Both the position numbers and the translations under genes were made by a program. Below the pieces are notes generated by a model that saw only the letters and a list, made by a program, of their open reading frames with translations, was not told the DNA's origin and did no database searches. From assembly GCA_012730105.1 (NCBI GenBank), contig JAAYBJ010000192.1:1-44351 (forward strand): 44,351 nt of DNA, written 5' to 3'. This stretch comes from Candidatus Hydrogenedentota bacterium. Its GTDB lineage: Bacteria; Hydrogenedentota; Hydrogenedentia; Hydrogenedentales; CAITNO01. Each line of letters opens with the position of its first letter. Positions within the stretch are counted from its first letter, which is position 1. Below are positions 37,025-44,346 of this stretch, in pieces.

Positions 37025-37422
37025 TCCTCCCTTTAACGATATGCGCGAGATTATTAAACGTCAGACAGAGATTCTTGCACGCACCGCATAAGACGCGTTG
37101 GTATTTTATTCCGAGCGCTAGAAACATTAAGGGCTTCTCATCTGACGAGGGTGACGTTAAGCGTATTTATTGATGACTGTCTTCTTACACCAATTATCAG
37201 ACAAGGTTGGCAATACAGATTCAAGAAATACGGCAAGAATAATCGGGATACTCGGCATGAACTCGCTGGACAGGCAGGCAACAGGCCAGTAATACAAGAA
37301 GGCCAAACCGCCATTGTGGAAAATTCATTCGCAAAGACTCCCTCGAATAAAATTCGGCGAACGGTATATAGGACCTATGGGTCTTATGGGACTTATGGGA
37401 CCTATCATCTGCTTTGTATCGT
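37025..37422. other. Intergenic region with a 9-bp repeat array
   Basis: About 400 nt between the stops of two convergent genes, with no coding frame that looks real. The only clear structure is the 9-bp array at 37370-37405. No obvious intrinsic terminator was seen for either gene. Confidence 0.5.
37370..37405. repeat. 9-bp tandem array, four units (ATAGGTCCY family, inverted)
   Basis: Four units AGGACCTAT, GGGTCTTAT, GGGACTTAT and GGGACCTAT. Read on the minus strand they are ATAGGTCCC, ATAAGTCCC, ATAAGACCC and ATAGGTCCT, the same consensus (ATARGTCCY) as the array at 34600, in the opposite direction. Confidence 0.88.
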
Positions 37423-38649
37423 TTACTCCTTCGCGGGCAAGTTCGCCAACAGCGTGCCCTGACCGGGCGCGAGCCAGACATTCTCTCCAGACCAGGGGCT
37501 CAGTGCGCCGGTATAAGGACTTACAAACTGAACATCGCCCGGGGTCTTGAAGGAGATCCCGCACGAGGCGGACTTTTTCAGGTCTTTGTTCACCACCATG
37601 ACAAAGGGATTTCCGTTGCCGTCCTCGAACTCACCGGCCAGCAGATCACCGCCCGACAGGGAAGCGACAAAGCGGCTGGTATCCATGCCAGAGCAGCCCT
37701 CAGGCACATTGGGATGGTGAAAAACATTGACGCTCCTGAGCGTAATATATACCGGCCCCAGGCGGTGCAATTGAAGATTGACATTGCGCAACATGTCCCA
37801 GGTGGGTGTCTTGTTGCCGAATTGGTCAACGGGTCCCAGGCGGTAATTACCGACGTTGGGCGTAAAATAGGTAAAGTAGCTGATGCCCCGCGCGCCATAA
37901 GCCAGCGTAGTGTACAACTGGAACCGGAACCCGGCTGGACTTGGTTCGGCGTAATTGAAGTGGGCGTTGGACAGTACAATGTTCCAAAAGGGCAGATCAT
38001 GACGCAGCGCGGCGGTGCGCACTACTTCCAGGTTCTTGAAATAGCCGCCGCGCAGCGAACCGTCATCCATCAGGGCATAATGATCGTAACTGATAAATGC
38101 GGGCCGTACCGTTGTGACATAGGATTCAATATATTCCTCATAGGTCGGAATATTCATTTGTCCGGGCGAGGCATAATTCGGAAACAGATTGATATAGGCT
38201 AGGCCTTTGGGGTCGGCTTTTTGAAAGACTTCCTTCCATTTGCCCAGCCCAGGATAGGCACTCGCGCCCGGTTCATCGCGCAGGTAATACCCGAACAGGG
38301 CGGGATGCCCGCCGACCCGCGCAACCAACGCATTGACGCGCCGCTCAATTTCCGCGTCCTCCAACTGCGCCGCCGCGTCGCTGACATGGGTCTCCGGATC
38401 GGAAACAATGGCCTGCAGTCCGGCGGCCGCCACGGTATCGAGATGTTCCGGCGCCACAAACCCGGCCAGGTTGAAACCACAGTCCCGTATCGTCTCAAGA
38501 ACCTGGACGTCACCCGGCGTCCAGCCCCAGGGTAGCACCGCGAACTCCTCCGGTTTAAGCAGGGGAACAGTGTCATCCCCAAATACAGAAACTGCCGTTC
38601 CCAGCACAACTAAACAAAACACCACAACATATCCTACCGCATGTTTCAT
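37423..38649 (-). CDS. Secreted clan GH-A-like glycoside hydrolase TIM-barrel protein
   Basis: About 408 residues with a signal peptide (AVGYVVVFCLVVLGTAVSVFG). Barrel features: ETIRDCGFNLAGF, ALFGYYLRDEPGASAYPGL, where the Glu of RDEP matches the acid/base position of GH-A enzymes such as GH42 and GH2, FISYDHYALMDDG, LPFWNIVLSNAHFNYAEPS and YTTLAYGARGISYFTYFTP. A beta-rich C-terminal domain follows (LLAGEFEDGNGNPFVMVVNK). The exact family and substrate are unknown. The start is taken at 38649, with AAAGGA upstream and a proper signal peptide; a frame 15 codons longer exists. It converges on the gene at 34778 across the repeat region. Confidence 0.82.
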   Translation of the reverse strand: MKHAVGYVVVFCLVVLGTAVSVFGDDTVPLLKPEEFAVLPWGWTPGDVQVLETIRDCGFNLAGFVAPEHLDTVAAAGLQAIVSDPETHVSDAAAQLEDAEIERRVNALVARVGGHPALFGYYLRDEPGASAYPGLGKWKEVFQKADPKGLAYINLFPNYASPGQMNIPTYEEYIESYVTTVRPAFISYDHYALMDDGSLRGGYFKNLEVVRTAALRHDLPFWNIVLSNAHFNYAEPSPAGFRFQLYTTLAYGARGISYFTYFTPNVGNYRLGPVDQFGNKTPTWDMLRNVNLQLHRLGPVYITLRSVNVFHHPNVPEGCSGMDTSRFVASLSGGDLLAGEFEDGNGNPFVMVVNKDLKKSASCGISFKTPGDVQFVSPYTGALSPWSGENVWLAPGQGTLLANLPAKE

Positions 38650-38719
38650 GAAATTGTATCCTTTCCAGTTAAGTCCTTTGAATCCCGGGGACACGCTCGA
38701 ATGGCACTAATTTAAGCCC

Positions 38720-38809
38720 GCAAAGAAGGGACAGACACCCCAAAAACATTGATGTTCCTATTCATGATAAGGGCTTGGTATGTTTTTGGGGAGTCAGTCC
38801 CTTCTTTGC
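38720..38809. repeat. REP-like imperfect inverted repeat, 29-bp arms
   Basis: Arms at 38720-38748 and 38781-38809 are inverted copies with about two mismatches; each has GCAAAGAAGGGAC and ends CCCCAAAAACA. The 32-nt centre is not symmetrical. The arms resemble the GGGACAGACACCCC-type palindromes found around REP-associated tyrosine transposases. No transposase gene is present here. The surrounding 297-nt gap between the two minus-strand genes holds no other feature. Confidence 0.85.
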
Positions 38810-38946
38810 TTCGTTATATACTACGACTAGAAAATGCCCAAAGCTAGTGTCATTCGAACATGTCTCCGGGATTTAATAGTTGTTTTCCGATAACACTGTC
38901 AAGACAGTCCGTTTTTTTTAGGGACTTGAAAACTTCTCTTCAAGAT

Positions 38947-39807
38947 TCATGCCTGCCCGGCCGCGTGTTCCCATCCCCGCGAAATAAGGCGCCATCCTTC
39001 CGCATATACTTCCTCCGGACTTCCGGATAAGTCGCGCCACACGCAGGTGGTTGCCGCGAGATCGGGCATGGCCCGGCCGAAGGCCTCTATGGTCACCCAT
39101 CCGTCGTAGCCGCCGCCACGTAAGGCGCGAAAGGTTTCCGGCCAAGCCACATGGTCGCGACCGGGCGTACCCCGATCGCTGGCGGACACGTGGAAATGAC
39201 CCAAAGCACCCACATGTTCACGAATACAACCAACCGGGTCTCTTTCCTCGATATTGCCGTGGAAAGTGTCGTACATGGCCTTGAAATTCGGATGCCCCAC
39301 CCGTTTGACATAAGCCACCGCGTCCTGCAGCGTGTTCAGGAAATAACATTCAAAACGGTTCAGGGGTTCCACGGTCAGGAGCACATTCGCTTGGGCGGCA
39401 ATATCCGCGATATCCCGGTGCACTTCCGCGGCACGGTTCTTCTCGTCTTCCGTCGGCCCCTGACCTGTAAAAACACCCAGGGGCTGGTAATAGGGGCCGC
39501 ACAACACCTCCGTGCCCAGCGCGGCACAGCATTCCACAGCCCACTTCAAGAAATCCTGTGCGCCTGCGCGATCTCCGGCGTCAGGACTGATCGGACTGTG
39601 GGCCTGATCGGGGATTACCGTGACGGCGGTGCAGGCGAGCCCGTTATCCCGCAACCCCCGCGCCACATTCCGATAATGGGCCGGTGTGCCGTTGAACAAG
39701 GGAATCTCCACGCCGTCATATCCCACATGTTTCAATTTTTCAAAACAGGGAAAATGTTCGTCCGTTACAAAGGCCGTCCAGAGCAGCATGTTGAAACCAA
39801 TTTTCAT
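38947..39807 (-). CDS. D-tagatose/D-psicose 3-epimerase or hydroxypyruvate isomerase-like enzyme
   Basis: A 286-residue cytoplasmic sugar isomerase/epimerase of the xylose-isomerase-like barrel family. The metal ligands are visible: Glu147 (VEPLNRFECY), Asp180 (MYDTFHGNIEE), His206 (HFHVSASDRGTPG) and Glu241 (TIEAFG). Arg212 in the DRGTPG motif is typical of ketose 3-epimerases. MKIGFNMLLWTAFV at the N-terminus also fits that group. No signal peptide is present, unlike the Tat-exported relative at 21556. GGAGGG lies just before the ATG. It stands alone on the minus strand, upstream of the GH-A-like gene. Confidence 0.9.
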   Translation of the reverse strand: MKIGFNMLLWTAFVTDEHFPCFEKLKHVGYDGVEIPLFNGTPAHYRNVARGLRDNGLACTAVTVIPDQAHSPISPDAGDRAGAQDFLKWAVECCAALGTEVLCGPYYQPLGVFTGQGPTEDEKNRAAEVHRDIADIAAQANVLLTVEPLNRFECYFLNTLQDAVAYVKRVGHPNFKAMYDTFHGNIEERDPVGCIREHVGALGHFHVSASDRGTPGRDHVAWPETFRALRGGGYDGWVTIEAFGRAMPDLAATTCVWRDLSGSPEEVYAEGWRLISRGWEHAAGQA

Positions 39808-40067
39808 GAACCCTCCTGTCCTTTAGGCGTTCCAATTGGAAGTATACTGTATCACAGCCTACGAGACTGCAATAAAATGGGAAACCTTACACGCAAGCAC
39901 ATAGGCCGTAACAGAAAAGGGCTATGCATATACCGTGGCAAGAGATGCAACAAAAGAGAGGAAGTGCAACTTCAAGAACACGGGAGTTTGGGCGCCAATT
40001 GGTCATTTCTATCCTTAACGCCATAGAATCTTCAGAAAGCGTTTTTAGCCCCCAACGTAACAGGTTA

Positions 40068-40262
40068 AGTCCCATCGGGACGGTTGACGTTAGCCCGCTT
40101 CTTCAGAGGCGGGGAAACTTCGGCCCACCCCTTGTCTCAGTCCCGTAGGGACGGTTGAATGAAGACGGATTCAATCGTCCTTACAAGACTCAACACGGAA
40201 AGGTGCGTCGTCTACACCCGCCACTGAAGTGGCGGGCTATCCTCAATCGTCCCTATGGGACT
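40068..40262. repeat. Cluster of four 20-22-bp repeats with a central hairpin
   Basis: Two direct units, AGTCCCATCGGGACGGTTGA (40068-40087) and AGTCCCGTAGGGACGGTTGA (from 40139, extending to 40160), face two inverted units (40169-40190, diverged, and 40243-40262). Each unit holds an internal AGTCCC/GGGACT-like palindrome. A perfect hairpin CCCGCCAC-TGAA-GTGGCGGG occupies 40217-40236. It lies in the 769-nt gap before putP, where I find no gene. Confidence 0.85.
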
Positions 40263-40288
40263 TCCGGTTGCGTTCACGCTCCCCAAAC

Positions 40289-40400
40289 TGTCTCAAAACT
40301 CTTGATTGCTGTTTTCGCAAATGGATTGGCATGATCACCGTTCAGGGCTTAAGAAGCGCATGGAAACTCCATGATACAATTTTGCGGAACTTTTGAGACA
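40289..40400. mobile_element. 112-bp MITE-like remnant
   Basis: Perfect 10-bp terminal inverted repeats TGTCTCAAAA (40289-40298) and TTTTGAGACA (40391-40400) bound a 112-bp non-coding stretch. It could be a miniature element or a deleted insertion sequence. No transposase fragment is recognised inside and no target-site duplication was clear. Confidence 0.5.
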
Positions 40401-40455
40401 ACCTCAGTAACTTGGAGAAGACAATCGGACTACTTTTTTCACGGCGGGAAAAGGG

Positions 40456-40461
40456 TATAAT
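40456..40461 (+). promoter_or_regulatory. -10 hexamer of a candidate putP promoter
   Basis: A perfect TATAAT in GGGTATAATGCCCGC lies 115 nt before the putP start. The -35 region is a poor run of T residues at 40434-40439, so the assignment is tentative. Confidence 0.35.
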
Positions 40462-40576
40462 GCCCGCACGAGGCATATGTCCATTTTTTTCATCGTAATA
40501 ACGCGTTTATCCGATGATACGAGGGCACCAACGCTATCGGTCGGCCCCTGACATCAGAACCGGGAAGGAAACACGC

Positions 40577-42085
40577 ATGACGGGAGAACCTATCCATGTC
40601 GCGGTGATCTTTGCCGTCTACCTGGCGGCCATGCTGGTCGTGGGCGCGTTTTTCTACAGGCGCACCGAAAGTATGTCCGATTATTTTCTGGGCGGGCGGA
40701 ACCTGAACAAATGGGTGACGGCCCTCAGCGCTGAGGCTTCTGACATGAGCGGCTGGCTGTTGCTGGGCCTGCCCGGCGCCGCCTACCTCGGCGGCATGTC
40801 CGCGGCGTGGATCGCCCTCGGCCTGCTTGCGGGAACTTATGTCAATTGGCGCTTTGTCGCCCGACGCCTGCGTCAATACACCGCGGTTTCCCTGAACATC
40901 ATCACCCTGTCCGACTACCTCGAATACCGTTTCCGGGACTCGTCCAAACTGCTCCGTACGGTTTCAGCCTTGTTTATTGTCATCTTCTTCTTGATTTACA
41001 CGGCCTCCGGATTTGTGGCCTGCGGCAAACTGTTCGGAAGCGTCTTCGGCATCTCCTATCCGGCGGCGGTCCTTATCGGCGCGGCCGCAGTGATCACGTA
41101 CACCTTTCTGGGCGGTTTTAACGCGGTCTGCTGGACGGATTTCTTCCAGGGTACGCTTATGTTTTTCAGCATCATCGTCGTGCCCATAGTCGGAACGGCG
41201 GCTTGCGGCGGTCCGGGCGCCACCGCTGACATCCTCAAATCCATCGATCCTAAGTACTTCAACCTGTTCCATGTTAACGGCGCGACCGGCCTCGCGCTTG
41301 TCGCGGCTATCGCCTCCTCCGCGGCATGGGGACTGGGCTATTTCGGGCAACCCCATATCCTGGTCCGTTTTATGGCCATACGGTCCCCAAAGGAAATCAA
41401 GGGCGCGCGCCATATCGCCATCACCTGGGTTTCCTTATCCTTGGTGGCGGCTGTGGCCGTCGGCATGGTCGGACGGGCCTATTTAAAAATACCGCTGGAA
41501 AATGTTGCTGCAGAGAAAGTATATATTCTCATGGTCGCTGACCTGTTTCCATCCCTCCTGGGGGGCGTGATGCTGGCGGCCATCCTGGCGGCCATTATGA
41601 GCACCGCAGACTCCCAGTTGCTGGTAACCTCTTCCGCGATCAGCGAAGATTTTTACAAGACCTTTCTCCGGAAAAACGCTTCCGATGCCAAACTGGTCTG
41701 GATAAGCCGCTTGACCGTTTTGATCGTGGCCGCGGCCGCGCTACTACTCGCGTTGAAGCCCGACAGTTCCGTGCTGGACCTGGTGGCCTACGCCTGGGCG
41801 GGTTTCGGGGCGGCATTCGGTCCCACCTTCATCCTTTCCTTGTTCTGGAGAGGCATGACCCGGGAAGGCGCGCTTGCCGGCATGATCACAGGAGGGGTCA
41901 CCGTGCTGGTCTGGAAACAACTGGAGGGGGGTGTTTTTGACCTTTACGAGATTCTACCAGGCTTCGTCTTTTCCATGGCGGCCATCGTCCTGGCAAGCCG
42001 ATGGAGCAAGAAATCGGAACAGCAAATTCTCGACGAGTTTGACTCCCTGTTTGGGAAAAATCCTGCAGAAGTTGAAGCCGGATAG
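40577..42085 (+). CDS. putP: Sodium/proline symporter PutP
   Basis: Inner-membrane Na+/proline symporter of about 502 residues, the same length as E. coli PutP. SDYFLGGRNLNKWVTALSAE, ASDMSGWLLLGLPGAAYLGG and GLGYFGQPHILVRFMAI are PutP signatures, and the IMSTADSQLLVTSSA segment carries the second sodium-site serine/threonine region. About 13 membrane helices are present. The frame extends upstream to 40514, but the ATG at 40577 has GGAAGGA at the right distance and gives the family N-terminus. It could feed amino acids released by the M14 peptidase into metabolism, which is an inference. Confidence 0.93.
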   Translation: MTGEPIHVAVIFAVYLAAMLVVGAFFYRRTESMSDYFLGGRNLNKWVTALSAEASDMSGWLLLGLPGAAYLGGMSAAWIALGLLAGTYVNWRFVARRLRQYTAVSLNIITLSDYLEYRFRDSSKLLRTVSALFIVIFFLIYTASGFVACGKLFGSVFGISYPAAVLIGAAAVITYTFLGGFNAVCWTDFFQGTLMFFSIIVVPIVGTAACGGPGATADILKSIDPKYFNLFHVNGATGLALVAAIASSAAWGLGYFGQPHILVRFMAIRSPKEIKGARHIAITWVSLSLVAAVAVGMVGRAYLKIPLENVAAEKVYILMVADLFPSLLGGVMLAAILAAIMSTADSQLLVTSSAISEDFYKTFLRKNASDAKLVWISRLTVLIVAAAALLLALKPDSSVLDLVAYAWAGFGAAFGPTFILSLFWRGMTREGALAGMITGGVTVLVWKQLEGGVFDLYEILPGFVFSMAAIVLASRWSKKSEQQILDEFDSLFGKNPAEVEAG

Positions 42086-42233
42086 TAAAATCCGATCCTT
42101 AGGACGTCGCACTCCCACCAGCCGCAACATGTTTTTATTTGAGACCTATACTGTATGGGTTTTGGTTAAAACATGCCGACGCATATACCCCCCCTCAACA
42201 TTAAACGCAAACGGGTGTTCGCAGCAAAAAAAA

Positions 42234-42279
42234 TGGTGGGCGATGCGGGGCTCGAACCTGCGACCTCCACGATGTCAAC
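42234..42279 (-). other. 3' fragment of tRNA-Val (GAC): probable attachment site
   Basis: On the minus strand the last 46 nt of a tRNA-Val are intact: anticodon GAC (42276-42274), the 3' half of the anticodon stem (CGTGG), variable loop, T arm with GGTTCGAGCC, acceptor 3' strand ATCGCCC, discriminator A and CCA (42236-42234). The 5' half is missing: the bases before the anticodon loop do not pair with CGTGG, and no D arm or GGGCGAT acceptor strand follows. Such a fragment, ending at the anticodon loop, is the usual duplicate left by a tRNA-targeting integrase. The element should extend to higher coordinates and the intact tRNA should lie beyond the window. Confidence 0.75.
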
Positions 42280-42567
42280 AGGTCAAACCACCTGCCCGCG
42301 TTGCGTAACTGCTTCAAATATAAGGGGTATTGTAACATACACTGTCACCAATTTCAACTATTTTTCACTACCAACCCTATACATGTTAGGGTTGCGAATC
42401 GCATACCCCTAGGGGGTATCAGGCCATACCCCAGTGGGGTATACCATAGATAAATAGCAGCCACCTCACCCGATTGCTGCTAGAATGCCCTACAAGCGGC
42501 GAACGTCTCCAGGCGGGTATTGTATCGGCCTCGGTGCCGTTCGTGGCACCACGCGCCGTGTACAGCT
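42280..42567. other. Non-coding left end of the putative integrative element
   Basis: Between the tRNA fragment and the first gene remnant there is no credible coding frame. The stretch contains the hairpin cluster at 42373-42442 and an extra GGGGTAT at 42324-42330. It is a likely place for integrase or excisionase arm sites. Confidence 0.45.
42373..42442. repeat. Three consecutive hairpins, two built on ATACCCC/GGGGTAT
   Basis: Hairpin 1: AACCCTA-TACATGT-TAGGGTT (42373-42393). Hairpin 2: ATACCCC-TAG-GGGGTAT (42403-42419). Hairpin 3: ATACCCC-AGT-GGGGTAT (42426-42442). All three stems are perfect 7-bp stems. They begin 94 nt inside the tRNA-Val fragment. Confidence 0.85.
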
Positions 42568-43327
42568 TCACAGGGGCATGGGCGCCGTATCCACAATCTG
42601 TTCTGGTTCGCGGCGGGCGTAGGTGGTGGGGCGTTCTTTGCCGTCCTTGCCTGTGCGGGTGGGTGGAATGGTCAACTTTCCCAAATGGGAAAGTTCTTCT
42701 TGGATTCGAGATGCCGTGCTTTTTGATGTTCCGACTTGATCGGCAATCATCTGAATAGTCTTCTCCGGCCACGTCTTCAAAGCGACTTCCACGGCGTGGC
42801 GATACCCCCGCATCTTCAGCACGCGCGGCACGGCCCGGCGCGCGGTCGGCTTCGTTTAGTACTTGTTCTGCAGGAACAACTACTAAACTGTCTTGTTGTT
42901 TTGTTGATGCCCTGCCTACCTTGCCTTCCTTTGCGGCCTCACTCCGCTTCTTGTTTGCCTCCGCTTGGATGGATGCGGCCATTGCCACAGTGCCAGTTGC
43001 CACACCCGCGGCCGCGGCAATCTGTTGGCGGGTGTCGTGGGGGACATCAACGCTTTTGTCAGTATTTGACAGAAGTGTTTTGCCGGGTGCTGTCTTTCCG
43101 TGTGTGGTTGGTTCTTCCGAAGTGTCAGTATCTGACATTTCGGGCTTTACTTTTCCGCGCATTAAATTCTGTTCCCGCTTTTCTTTCCCTACCGCCAGCA
43201 GTTCATCCTTGTTTGCAAACTGCAATTCCAGTTTATGCGCGGCGTTCAAGTTGCGGCGGCACATGTATCCACTCGCCTGCCGATCGTTCAATGTGGGGCA
43301 TCCTGGGCGGCGTGCCGCCCGTAACAC
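42568..43327 (-). pseudogene. Broken ParB/Spo0J-like DNA-binding gene (5' truncated, frameshifted)
   Basis: The first part, read from 43327, contains RRNLNAAHKLELQFANKDEL and VDVPHDTRQQIAAAAGVATG, the segment that follows the nuclease domain in phage and plasmid ParB-like proteins; the N-terminal nuclease domain itself is missing. Around 42868 the sensible reading shifts to the +1 frame, which runs TKPTARRAVPRVLKMRGYRH and then a helix-turn-helix (IADQVGTSKSTASRIQEELS) and TRTGKDGKERPTTY, ending at 42568. The original frame after the shift is Arg-rich and unlike protein. An alternative is two genes, the second starting with GTG at 42831 or ATG at 42813, but neither has a ribosome site. Confidence 0.55.
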
Positions 43328-43368
43328 CCGGAGGCGGCACTAAACGCGCCGGGTTCGCGCAGGAGCGG

Positions 43369-43500
43369 TTAGTCCTGTTTCTTTGTGGCGTCCGTGACGA
43401 CCAGCTTCACCTTTTGCAGCAACAGGTTGATCAGGTTGCGCCGGTAGGATTTCTTGTCAAGGCGGGATTCGTCGCGTAGTACTCTGTTCATGTCTGTCAT
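43369..43500 (-). CDS. Small basic protein, 43 residues
   Basis: A short open frame beginning ATG at 43500 with AAGGAA 6 nt upstream; the ribosome site overlaps the stop of the gene before it, as in tightly packed phage or plasmid operons. The product is basic, with the segment SRLDKKSYRRNLINLLLQKV followed by LVVTDATKKQD. It is not recognised. The translation start and coupling are the main evidence that it is real. Confidence 0.55.
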   Translation of the reverse strand: MTDMNRVLRDESRLDKKSYRRNLINLLLQKVKLVVTDATKKQD

Positions 43501-43510
43501 GGTGTGTTCC

Positions 43511-44074
43511 TTATTCCATACGGTCAATGGTAACCATTATCTGTTCGATAGAATGCGCGGCGGCGTCAATGCGGCCTATCAGTTCCTGCAGTGCGCGGGA
43601 CGGGTGCGGCTTGGGCAGTGGTGCGGGACGGTGCACACCCGGGAATGCCGTGCTCCACGAATCGAGCACATCCTGGTACGCCTGCCACCTACCGACCAAA
43701 TCTTCTGCCAGTGCCAGGAATGGCGCGGCGGCCTCCTGCAACCCTTCCAGTGGCGGCGCAATATCGGCGGCCACCTTCGGGACGGCTTCGGTCCATTGGA
43801 TGCGGCCGGCCTCCACGGCGGCGGCGTGCGCCTTCGTGACGGCATCCTCCAGGACAAGGATTTCCTCCCGTGCGGCCTCCACCATCGCGGCGTGCTTTGG
43901 GAGGGCGTCACGGGCGGCGGCGATCTCTTTACTGGTTGCACCTTCATCGGCAATCAGATCTGAAAGCCGTGCGCGTAGTGTGGGCGTTTCCGCTTCCAGT
44001 GTGGCAAGCCTGGTCCGTGCGGTAACGAGTTCATCTCTCAATTTGTGGTGATGATTCAAACATTCAAATAACAT
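43511..44074 (-). CDS. Coiled-coil protein of unknown function
   Basis: A 187-residue, mostly helical protein. Residues about 10-95 show heptad-like coiled coil (LRDELVTARTRLATLEAETP, RLSDLIADEG), then a Pro-rich linker (VHRPAPLPKPHPSRAL) and a short C-terminal helix. No enzyme motif is seen. AAGGAG lies 7 nt before the ATG and overlaps the stop of the previous gene. Position and style suggest a structural or accessory gene of the integrative element. Confidence 0.7.
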   Translation of the reverse strand: MLFECLNHHHKLRDELVTARTRLATLEAETPTLRARLSDLIADEGATSKEIAAARDALPKHAAMVEAAREEILVLEDAVTKAHAAAVEAGRIQWTEAVPKVAADIAPPLEGLQEAAAPFLALAEDLVGRWQAYQDVLDSWSTAFPGVHRPAPLPKPHPSRALQELIGRIDAAAHSIEQIMVTIDRME

Positions 44075-44085
44075 TGGCGTGCTCC

Positions 44086-44346
44086 TTAGTTCGAGTACAG
44101 TTTTGCCATCGGCTTTTTCTTTGGCGGTGTCGGTTCGGGTGTCGGTGTCGGTTCGGGTTCGGGTGATGGTTTGGGCGCCACGGTGCGCGGCGGCAATGGG
44201 TTGACGTATTCCACCCGGAGGGTGACGTCACCCTGTTGCACTTCCCAGGATAGCAGGCGAGCGGCCGTTTCAATGGCGCGTATGCGTGCGAACTCGGACC
44301 GGCTCGTCCTGGCAATGGCGGCCAGTATGTTTACCGCTTCGGTCAT
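44086..44346 (-). CDS. Small protein with Pro/Glu/Thr-rich tail
   Basis: An 86-residue protein. Residues 1-55 could form a small helical domain followed by a beta strand (ARIRAIETAARLLSWEV, VTLRVEYVNP). Residues 56-80 are a low-complexity Pro-rich run with repeated PEP/TPTP units ending PPKKKPMAKLY. It is not recognised. The start at 44346 is close to the window edge, so an upstream start cannot be excluded. It is the first visible gene of the operon running toward 43369. Confidence 0.6.
   Translation of the reverse strand: MTEAVNILAAIARTSRSEFARIRAIETAARLLSWEVQQGDVTLRVEYVNPLPPRTVAPKPSPEPEPTPTPEPTPPKKKPMAKLYSN

Noticed and set aside
34600-37405. CRISPR array
   Set aside because: The repeats are contiguous 9-mers with no spacers, and no cas genes are present.
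24719-42085. Classical polysaccharide utilisation locus
   Set aside because: No SusC/SusD pair or dedicated regulator is present, the genes are on both strands, and recN and a SLOG gene interrupt the set.
42173-42412. Plus-strand frame with GDAGLEPATSTMSTG
   Set aside because: It is read from the complement of the tRNA-Val fragment and is a common annotation artefact.
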